5,051 bases of DNA from Helicobacteraceae bacterium (GTDB taxonomy: Bacteria > Campylobacterota > Campylobacteria > Campylobacterales > Sulfurimonadaceae). Each line of letters starts with the position of its first letter. The stretch's first letter is position 1. The stretch is from NCBI GenBank assembly GCA_027083665.1, contig JALWNV010000124.1:1-5051 (forward strand), read 5' to 3'. The translations under genes and the position numbers were made by a program. Positions 1-4,808 of the stretch are shown in pieces. The notes beneath the pieces are model-generated. The model saw nothing but the letters and a program-made list of their open reading frames with translations. It made no database searches and had not been told where the DNA came from.

Positions 1-324
1 TACCAGATAGGTTCCGATCAGTTTGTGCAGTTTCAGTTCCGCCTGCGCGTCGTCGCCGAGCATCGGCCACGCTTCCGACCCGTCCGCTTTTCCGGTAAAG
101 AACGCCGCGATATAAACGACGACCGCCAGCAGCAGCAGACTCAGGGAGGTTACGCTGACCGCACGGCGTTTGAACGCGAGGTTCGCCAGTTCGAGCAGCA
201 GCACGATCACCGGCAGGACGACGGCGAAATGGACGACAATCGGGTGGACGAGCAGCGGCACCTCGAACGGTAGATGGATTTGGTTTAACAAGTCGAATTG
301 ACTCGGAATCTGCGGTAATTGCAT
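1..324 (-). CDS. DUF2231 family membrane protein (5' part; C-terminus lies beyond the left edge)
   Basis: The frame is open from an ATG at 324 to the left edge of the window, giving the first 108 residues of an integral membrane protein of unknown function. A short amphipathic N-terminus leads into HPIVVHF (residues 27-33), the His-Pro...His-Phe signature at the start of the first helix in DUF2231 proteins. Predicted helices lie at about 29-50 and 56-76, followed by a Gly-rich turn and HKLIGTYLV (100-108), the start of a third helix, which also fits the family. A strong ribosome-binding site (GAGGAG, 5 bases from the ATG) supports the start. The gene is divergent from the cation exporter and probably shares its control region. 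DUF2231 proteins are predicted inner-membrane proteins with conserved histidines that might bind heme or metal, but no function is established. The family call is from motif memory; presence of a gene is near certain. Confidence 0.8.
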   Translation of the reverse strand, partial: MQLPQIPSQFDLLNQIHLPFEVPLLVHPIVVHFAVVLPVIVLLLELANLAFKRRAVSVTSLSLLLLAVVVYIAAFFTGKADGSEAWPMLGDDAQAELKLHKLIGTYLV

Positions 325-369
325 GGGTTCTCCTCTTGATGTTGATACTTTCGTACCGATATGACGCTT

Positions 370-393
370 ATTTTAGCCATCTTTGGCTAAAAT
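370..393. promoter_or_regulatory. Inverted repeat forming a probable divergent promoter (two TAAAAT -10 boxes)
   Basis: Ten-base perfect arms (ATTTTAGCCA at 370-379 and TGGCTAAAAT at 384-393) flank a 4-base centre. Because the arms end in TAAAAT, each strand carries a -10-like box pointing away from the centre: plus strand 388-393, minus strand 375-370. The plus-strand box is 7 bases from the ATG of the exporter at 401, and the minus-strand box would give a leader of roughly 40 bases carrying the DUF2231 ribosome-binding site. The same symmetry could instead be an operator for a dimeric regulator. Seen directly: the repeat and its spacing. Inferred: promoter function. Confidence 0.5.
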
Positions 394-400
394 CCCCCTC

Positions 401-1288
401 ATGCGAATCGAAAAAAAAGCCACCCTGATCTCAAGCTCCACCGCTGCCGTCCTCGTAACACTCAAGCTCGTCATCGGCGTTATGAGCGGTTCCATCGCCG
501 TTTTGGCCTCGGCCATCGACTCTTTACTCGACCTGCTCGTCTCGGTCTTCAACTACTTCGCCCTGCACCAGTCCGAGCGCAAAGCGGACGAGACGTTCAA
601 CTTCGGACGCGGCAAGCTCGAAGCACTCGCCGCCGTCATCGAAGGCAGCATCATCTCCATGTCGGCACTGTTCATCCTCTACAACGCTGTCATGAAGTTC
701 CTCACCCCCCGTCCCATCGATTACATGCAGGCATCCATTATCGTTATGGGTATTTCGATCGTCCTGACCGGCCTGCTTGTTCTTTTTCTGCAATACGTCG
801 CCAAAAAGAACAACAACCTCGTCATCCGCGCCGACGCGCTACACTACAAAACCGACCTCTTTACCAACGGGGCCATCCTCGTCTCGCTGCTCGTCATCCG
901 CTACAGCGGTATCGAGGTTATCGACCCCATTCTCGGTGTGCTGATCGCCGTCTATATGATCTGGTCGGCCTATCCCATCCTTAAAGAAGGGATACTGATG
1001 CTGCTCGATGTCGCACTCGAGCGCGAAGAGATCGAAAAAATCGAAAACCTGCTCAACGCACACCGCGACATTACGGGCTGGCATTTTCTCAAGACCCGCC
1101 GTGCCGGAAGCGATATTTTCATCTCGGTCCATATCGTATTCACTCTCGACATCTCTCTTTACGACGCACATCGCATCAGTGATCAGATCGAAGCGGAGAT
1201 CAAAAAGCTCTTCGCGGACGACAATGTCCACATCATCATCCATATGGATCCGTACGACGACTCCGATATCAACGAAGACGAGGTATAG
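401..1288 (+). CDS. Cation diffusion facilitator (CDF) family metal exporter, FieF/YiiP-like
   Basis: A 295-residue inner-membrane antiporter of the CDF family, expected to export divalent metal (Zn2+, Fe2+ or similar) in exchange for protons as a homodimer. About six helices fill residues 7-195 and a cytoplasmic domain fills 200-295. The transport site is intact: DSLLD in helix 2 (D40, D44) and HYKTD in helix 5 (H148, D152), the same Asp4/His pattern as E. coli FieF. The C-terminal binuclear site is also kept: H228 (GWH), H244, H257 and HMD (H281, D283). By contrast the helix 2-3 loop reads FNFGRGK where FieF has HSFGHGK, so two of the site-B histidines are F66 and R70. An in-frame TTG at 383 would add six residues but lies within the inverted repeat and has no ribosome-binding site; ATG 401 is preferred, although it lacks one too and may be leaderless. 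The family is certain; the metal is not. Confidence 0.93.
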   Translation: MRIEKKATLISSSTAAVLVTLKLVIGVMSGSIAVLASAIDSLLDLLVSVFNYFALHQSERKADETFNFGRGKLEALAAVIEGSIISMSALFILYNAVMKFLTPRPIDYMQASIIVMGISIVLTGLLVLFLQYVAKKNNNLVIRADALHYKTDLFTNGAILVSLLVIRYSGIEVIDPILGVLIAVYMIWSAYPILKEGILMLLDVALEREEIEKIENLLNAHRDITGWHFLKTRRAGSDIFISVHIVFTLDISLYDAHRISDQIEAEIKKLFADDNVHIIIHMDPYDDSDINEDEV

Positions 1289-1313
1289 CGGCAAGCTTAA
1301 GCTCCGTATTTTT
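1289..1313 (+). terminator. Weak candidate intrinsic terminator after the CDF gene
   Basis: Directly after the stop codon, CGG (1289-1291) and AGC (1294-1296) can pair with GCT (1301-1303) and CCG (1304-1306) around a TTAA loop with a two-base bulge, followed by TATTTTT. The stem is short and imperfect, so termination would probably be partial, with some read-through into the heme-protein gene. Confidence 0.3.
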
Positions 1314-1328
1314 CCTCACGTCGTGAGG
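1314..1328. repeat. Perfect palindrome between the CDF and heme-protein genes
   Basis: CCTCACG (1314-1320) and CGTGAGG (1322-1328) are exact reverse complements around one T. CCGT (1304-1307) and ACGG (1329-1332) could extend the structure with a six-base bulge. It sits about 20 bases upstream of the probable -10 box of the next gene, so it could be a protein-binding operator or part of an RNA hairpin. It is preceded, not followed, by a T run on the plus strand, so it is not a standard plus-strand terminator. Confidence 0.4.
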
Positions 1329-1348
1329 ACGGAATAATTTTCATTCGG

Positions 1349-1380
1349 TATGATTACGGCAATCACAGCAATCGGAGAAG
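1349..1380 (+). promoter_or_regulatory. Probable -10 box and ribosome-binding site of the heme-protein gene
   Basis: TATGAT at 1349-1354 resembles a sigma-70 -10 box, with an AT-rich stretch just upstream and no clear -35, as is usual in Campylobacterota. GGAG at 1374-1377 (within GGAGAAG, 1374-1380) lies 7 bases before the ATG at 1385 and fixes that start. Confidence 0.45.
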
Positions 1381-1384
1381 ATCA

Positions 1385-1963
1385 ATGAAAAAAACAGTAT
1401 TTGCCGCATTCGTATCTGCCGGTGTTTTGCTGGCCGCACCCTCTTCAGCCGTAGACAAGGAATCGGATTCCGTTAAAGAGATCGGTAAAGCGGCTTCGCA
1501 GCAACTGCTCAAAACGCTCGGCGGCAATCTCAAAAAACACCTCAAAGCCGGCGGACCGGAAGCGGCGCTGCGGTTTTGTTCCGGCAATGCCTATTCCCTG
1601 ACCGAAAAGGTCGATGCATCACTCGGAAGCCGAATCTCCGTCAAACGCATCAGCCGCCGCTACCGCAATCCGCAGAATGCTCCCGATGCCGGAGAAACCG
1701 CCGTCTTGCAGATTTTCGATCAGATGAAAAAAAACGGCATCGAAATGCCTGACGCACTTGTACAGAACCTCGGAAACGGAACCTACCGGTACTACAAACC
1801 GCTTGTCATCGCAAAAGGTGTCTGCCTCAAATGCCACGGAGATGTGCAAAAAAGCGATCCGGCGCTCTACAGCGCAATCAAATCGCTCTATCCGGACGAT
1901 CGGGCGATGCACTACAAAATGGGGGATCTGCGGGGCGCTGTCGTCGTCGAAGTGCAACGATAA
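1385..1963 (+). CDS. Secreted monoheme c-type protein, DUF3365 / Tll0287-like family
   Basis: A 192-residue exported protein. Residues 1-22 form a Sec signal peptide (KK, hydrophobic core, likely cleavage after SSA), so it acts in the periplasm, where heme is attached covalently. CLKCH at 147-151 is a c-type heme motif with H151 as one axial ligand. Around C65, RFCSGNA is the conserved Cys-Ser segment of this family, followed by the Arg-rich stretch ISVKRISRRYRNPQNAPD (84-101) that is also typical. In cyanobacterial Tll0287, an upstream cysteine is the second axial ligand and the fold is PAS-like, so C65 is the candidate here. The C-terminal segment (GDLRGAVVVEV) fits the closing strands of the fold. 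In the family this domain occurs alone or as the sensory part of signalling proteins; here it is alone, so a redox or gas sensor or small electron carrier is possible, none of them proven. It lies 96 bases after the CDF gene with its own probable promoter. Confidence 0.85.
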   Translation: MKKTVFAAFVSAGVLLAAPSSAVDKESDSVKEIGKAASQQLLKTLGGNLKKHLKAGGPEAALRFCSGNAYSLTEKVDASLGSRISVKRISRRYRNPQNAPDAGETAVLQIFDQMKKNGIEMPDALVQNLGNGTYRYYKPLVIAKGVCLKCHGDVQKSDPALYSAIKSLYPDDRAMHYKMGDLRGAVVVEVQR

Positions 1964-1981
1964 GAAGCGGTCTTGAAAGCG

Positions 1982-2437
1982 CTACTTCTCTTCAAAGGAG
2001 CTTTGGGGCATGGCATGCAGCCGGCGCTCAAGCTTTCCGATCTCATCGAGCAGTTCCTTTGAAACTTCCTGCAGCTTGGCAAAATACTCTTTCGCCATCT
2101 CCTTTTCCTGATCGGAAACTTTCTTCTTCATTTTGAACAGTTTGGAAAAAAATGAACGGTTCGTCTCGCCGAAATAGAGTTTGAATATCTTCATATAGAT
2201 ATCATGCAGCTGAAAATGCAGGTTTTCGATAATCTCGAGGCAGTCCATGCTCGACATGGCATACAGCTTCTGCCCCTCCCCGTAGAACCATGTCCCGAAC
2301 TGGCATTCGGTACTGTCGACGGGAATCGCGTCTTTTTCTACGGGAATCCCTTCGACGAGCGATTTTGCACGGTTGACCCATTTGATATGTGCTTTTTTTG
2401 CGGCACTGAGCTGATCAAGCGTTTCGGTTTTATTCAT
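1982..2437 (-). CDS. Stand-alone CZB (chemoreceptor zinc-binding) domain protein
   Basis: A 151-residue soluble, cytoplasmic protein without signal peptide or membrane segment. Residues 10-90 form a CZB domain with all four zinc ligands: H17 (KKAHIKW), C45 (CQFGTW), H74 and H78 (LHFQLHD). Spacing closely follows E. coli DgcZ. In characterised CZB proteins (DgcZ, Helicobacter TlpD) bound zinc controls signalling, and the Zn-bound cysteine also reacts with hypochlorous acid. Residues 95-140 form a charged, probably helical or coiled-coil tail (Lys/Glu-rich) with no catalytic or methyl-accepting domain, so any output must be through a partner protein. AGGAG lies 8 bases before the ATG at 2437. 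The gene is convergent with the heme-protein gene (18 bases between stop codons) and has its own upstream -10 box. A role as a zinc/redox adaptor in chemotaxis or c-di-GMP control is inference. Confidence 0.85.
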   Translation of the reverse strand: MNKTETLDQLSAAKKAHIKWVNRAKSLVEGIPVEKDAIPVDSTECQFGTWFYGEGQKLYAMSSMDCLEIIENLHFQLHDIYMKIFKLYFGETNRSFFSKLFKMKKKVSDQEKEMAKEYFAKLQEVSKELLDEIGKLERRLHAMPQSSFEEK

Positions 2438-2528
2438 TGTTCGTTCTCCTCTTTCCGGATACGGCAGTCAAAAGACACGGATCGGTTACCGCTTTTTTTG
2501 CATCACGGATTTTTCTGTTGTCATTCGA

Positions 2529-2538
2529 TATTATAATA
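2529..2538. promoter_or_regulatory. Palindromic -10 region, probable promoter of the CZB gene
   Basis: TATTATAATA is self-complementary, so TATAAT occurs on both strands (minus 2535-2530, plus 2532-2537). On the minus strand it would start a transcript near 2523 with a leader of roughly 86 bases before the CZB gene. No convincing -35 is seen. The leader contains a 7-base direct repeat (CACGGAT on the plus strand at 2476-2482 and 2504-2510) but no recognisable riboswitch. The plus-strand box points into the 3' end of rny, where no established gene lies. Confidence 0.5.
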
Positions 2539-2603
2539 GAACAATGTTACAATTTTATGACATTCCTTACCGTCTTCGCATCGAGGGCGAATAGCGTTCC
2601 GGA

Positions 2604-4172
2604 CTAACGCGCATATTCGACCGCCCGGCTTTCACGGATGACATTGACTTTGATCTCACCGGGATAGTTCACACTCTGTTCGATTCCCTCGGCGATCTCT
2701 TTGGCCAGCAACACCGCTTCGTCATCGGTCACCAGTTCCGCATTGACGATGACGCGGACTTCACGCCCCGCATTGATGGCGTATGCCTGCTTGACCCCGG
2801 CATGGCGAGATGCAATCTCTTCGATCTCGGTAACCCGCTTGAGGAAACTCTCCAGTACTTCCCGGCGCGCGCCGGGACGGGCCGCGGAAAGGGCATCGGC
2901 CGCGCAGACCGCGGCACATTCGATGGAATCCATCTCCTGCTGCCCGTGGTGTGCGTAAATCGCGTTGATGACAACCGGATCTTCATCGTAACGTCGGCAG
3001 ACCTCCGCCCCCAGATCGACATGATTGCCCTCGTGTTCATGCGTCAGCGCTTTCCCGATATCGTGCAGCAGTCCCGCCCGTTTGGCCAGCTTCGGATCGC
3101 CCCCGAGTTCCGCGGCGATAATTCCCGCCATATGGGCGACCTCCAGGGTATGGGCCAGCGCGTTTTGACCGTAACTCGCACGGTAGCGCAGCCGCCCGAG
3201 CAGCTTCATCAGTTCCGGATGCATCGCCCCCGTCCCGGTTTCGAAAACAATCTCCTCGCCTTCATGAAGCACCTTCTCTTCGAACTCGGCGACGACCTTG
3301 GCATGAATCTCCTCGATCCGTGCCGGCTGAATCCGCCCGTCTTCGATCAACAGCTCGATCGTCCGTGTCGCGATCGCGCGCCGATAGAGATTGAAACTGC
3401 TGACGACAATTTCCCGGGGCGTCTCGTCGATGATGATATCGACGCCGAGTACCATTTCGAGCGTCTTGATATTGCGTCCCTCTTTTCCGATGATACGCCC
3501 CTTGAGCTCGTCGTCTTCAAGGTGAACCACATTGATCAGACGCTCGGAAGCGAAGGTTCCCGCATAGCGGCTCGTCGCCTGCGCCAGCAAAAAGTTCGCT
3601 CTGCGTTCGGCCTCTTCTCTCGCCTCGTTCTCGTACCGGCGGACAATATGGGCCACTTCATCGCGGGCGCGCTCTTCGACCTGCCGCAGCAGCAGCGCTT
3701 TGGCCTGCTCTTTTGTCATCCCGGCACTGCGCTCGACGGCGCGCATCGCCTCGTCGAGCCGGTGCTCGTAATCGCTTTTGAGCTGCCGCAGCGCCTTCTC
3801 CTGCCGCTCGACGGCCAGACGCTTGCTCCGGGCAACCTTGCGCTCATGCTCAATCGCTTCCCGCTCCTGCCGCAAAAAACGTTCGAGGTCCTTCTCGCGC
3901 CGCAGCATGTCGCTTTCGCGTTCGGCGAGATCCTGCTCGGCACGCCGGACAGCGTCCTCGTACCGCAACTGTGCCCGTTCCTGCGTCAAACGCGCTTTTT
4001 CCGCCGATGCGCTCAGCAGCGCCTCCGCTTCCTTTTCGATCGTGCGGGCCTTGGCCTTGGCCTGTTCCGTATAAAAATCGAGGTGGGCATTGGAAAGTTT
4101 CTTGGCGATCAAAAACCCCATCACCCCGCTAACCGTGGCGATTACACCGCCTGAGAGTATTTCGTTTATCAT
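2604..4172 (-). CDS. rny: Ribonuclease Y (membrane-anchored HD/KH endoribonuclease)
   Basis: A 522-residue protein, the usual family length (about 520). RNase Y cuts single-stranded RNA to start mRNA decay and processing at the inner face of the membrane. Order of parts: one N-terminal membrane helix (about 4-24), a long Glu/Arg/Ala-rich coiled coil (about 30-200), a KH RNA-binding domain with the GxxG loop GKEG at 229-232, an HD hydrolase domain, and a conserved C-terminal region ending near 515. The HD metal ligands are present: H341, H370-D371 (LLHDIGK), H408-H409 and D426 (AADALSAARPGARRE). The ATG at 4172 follows GGGGA by 6 bases and overlaps the end of the upstream cyclo-ligase gene by 44 bases, which points to one operon and coupled translation. 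No strong intrinsic terminator was seen after the stop. The Campylobacterota style (KTLEMVLGVD after the KH loop) supports the taxonomic guess. A long open frame on the opposite strand is a composition shadow. Confidence 0.97.
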   Translation of the reverse strand: MINEILSGGVIATVSGVMGFLIAKKLSNAHLDFYTEQAKAKARTIEKEAEALLSASAEKARLTQERAQLRYEDAVRRAEQDLAERESDMLRREKDLERFLRQEREAIEHERKVARSKRLAVERQEKALRQLKSDYEHRLDEAMRAVERSAGMTKEQAKALLLRQVEERARDEVAHIVRRYENEAREEAERRANFLLAQATSRYAGTFASERLINVVHLEDDELKGRIIGKEGRNIKTLEMVLGVDIIIDETPREIVVSSFNLYRRAIATRTIELLIEDGRIQPARIEEIHAKVVAEFEEKVLHEGEEIVFETGTGAMHPELMKLLGRLRYRASYGQNALAHTLEVAHMAGIIAAELGGDPKLAKRAGLLHDIGKALTHEHEGNHVDLGAEVCRRYDEDPVVINAIYAHHGQQEMDSIECAAVCAADALSAARPGARREVLESFLKRVTEIEEIASRHAGVKQAYAINAGREVRVIVNAELVTDDEAVLLAKEIAEGIEQSVNYPGEIKVNVIRESRAVEYAR

Positions 4173-4728
4173 ATGTTATCCCCGCTGCTTTGAAGCAGTC
4201 CGTGGGCGTCAACAGCACATCTGCCGATACATCGTAATCATCGCAAATCTTTTCCTGTGTCGTGCAGCCTTCGAGCTGCACGAAGATCGTTACCGGTTTT
4301 TTTTTCAATGCGGCGAAGAAACGGTCGTACATCCCTTTGCCGAATCCGATGCGGCGTGCCTGTGCGTCCACTCCGACTGCCGGCACAACAGCTAAATCTA
4401 TTTTTTTGATATTTTTGTGGCTATTACCCGGTTCGAATATTCCAAATTTTTTACGTTCCAACGGGTATCTAAATGGTACCATCCGAAAGCTTGCACCTTC
4501 CATAAAAGGCAGGTATACCGCCACTCCCCCGGCCCGAAGGCGACGGATCACCTCACGGACGTCGGGTTCCGAATCCAGCGGCCAGAAAAGCAGGACACTG
4601 CGTGCTTTCGATGCCGCAATGCACTCGAACAGACGGCGGTTAAGCATTTTGTTGCGCTTGAAGCGGCTGTGCGCGGCGACACTGCGCAGCTTTTGCAGGC
4701 AATAGTGCCGAAATTCGGGTTTTGTCAT
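4129..4728 (-). CDS. ygfA: 5-formyltetrahydrofolate cyclo-ligase (5,10-methenyl-THF synthetase)
   Basis: A 199-residue cytoplasmic enzyme (family about 180-200) that uses ATP to turn 5-formyl-THF into 5,10-methenyl-THF, clearing the inhibitory folate and returning it to the one-carbon pool. Family segments appear in order: a basic N-terminal helix (KPEFRHYCLQKLR), FWPLDSEPDVREVI (about 48-61), VAVYLPFMEG and FGIFEPG, then DLAVVPAVGVD and the ATP/folate-binding loop IGFGKGMYDRF (127-137), and DVLLTPTD near the end. The ATG at 4728 is chosen because AGAGGA lies 4 bases upstream; an ATG at 4761 would add 11 residues but has no good ribosome-binding site and abuts the promoter. The gene's 3' end overlaps rny by 44 bases. 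Its middle (about 4390-4460) is more AT-rich than its neighbours, and a nine-base A run in the mRNA (4305-4297) encodes three lysines. Assignment by motif is strong; the symbol follows the E. coli name. Confidence 0.92.
   Translation of the reverse strand: MTKPEFRHYCLQKLRSVAAHSRFKRNKMLNRRLFECIAASKARSVLLFWPLDSEPDVREVIRRLRAGGVAVYLPFMEGASFRMVPFRYPLERKKFGIFEPGNSHKNIKKIDLAVVPAVGVDAQARRIGFGKGMYDRFFAALKKKPVTIFVQLEGCTTQEKICDDYDVSADVLLTPTDCFKAAGITYDKRNTLRRCNRHG
4179..4198 (-). promoter_or_regulatory. Hairpin directly before the rny ribosome-binding site
   Basis: In the mRNA (minus strand), CTGCT and AGCAG (4198-4185) can form a 5-base stem with the loop TCAA, ending one base before the rny ribosome-binding site GGGGA (4183-4179). 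It lies within the last codons of the cyclo-ligase gene, so ribosomes finishing that gene would open it. A role in coupled translation of rny is inference. Confidence 0.35.
4260..4283. repeat. Perfect 9-base inverted repeat inside the cyclo-ligase gene
   Basis: TCGTGCAGC (4260-4268) and GCTGCACGA (4275-4283) are exact reverse complements around a six-base loop, making a stable GC-rich RNA hairpin in the coding sequence (codons for VQLEGCT). It is about 90 bases upstream of the rny start. It may be chance, a pause site or an RNA-processing site within the operon. Confidence 0.4.
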
Positions 4729-4767
4729 ATTGTCCTCTTTAACAAAGGCCTTTTCATACACTCTTTG

Positions 4768-4775
4768 AGTATAAT
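4768..4775. promoter_or_regulatory. Overlapping divergent -10 boxes between cyclo-ligase and thioredoxin-like genes
   Basis: On the plus strand TATAAT (4770-4775) would start a transcript near 4782, leaving a leader of about 27 bases before the lipoprotein ATG at 4809. On the minus strand TATACT (4773-4768) overlaps the same bases and would serve the cyclo-ligase/rny operon; TATAGAAT (4790-4783) is an alternative. No -35 boxes are evident. The plus-strand box is the stronger call. Confidence 0.5.
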
Positions 4776-4808
4776 TGCGTTAATTCTATAAAAACAGGTC
4801 TGTCATTC

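Noticed and set aside
25..273. An 82-codon plus-strand frame at the left edge
   Set aside because: Antisense shadow of the DUF2231 gene; rich in Arg, Gln and Asp with no motif, while the minus strand gives a clear membrane protein with a good ribosome-binding site.
383..400. TTG start adding six residues to the CDF protein
   Set aside because: It lies in the inverted repeat, has no ribosome-binding site, and the ATG at 401 matches the usual N-terminus of the family (MRIEKKATLIS).
1964..2010. Possible shared terminator between the convergent heme-protein and CZB genes
   Set aside because: Only a 5-base TTGAA/TTCAA pairing with a long loop and no T tract is visible in the 18-base gap and its edges.
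2580..2603. Possible rny terminator (GCGTT/AACGC stem after the stop on the minus strand)
   Set aside because: The stem is 5 bases and is not followed by a T run, so it does not meet the pattern of an intrinsic terminator.
2802..4154. A 450-codon open frame on the plus strand opposite rny
   Set aside because: It lies fully antisense to a clear RNase Y gene, has no recognisable domain, and its openness follows from the GC-rich coiled-coil codons on the other strand.
4729..4761. Upstream ATG adding 11 residues to the cyclo-ligase
   Set aside because: Only a weak AAAGAG-like site precedes it, whereas ATG 4728 has AGAGGA and the family homology begins after it.
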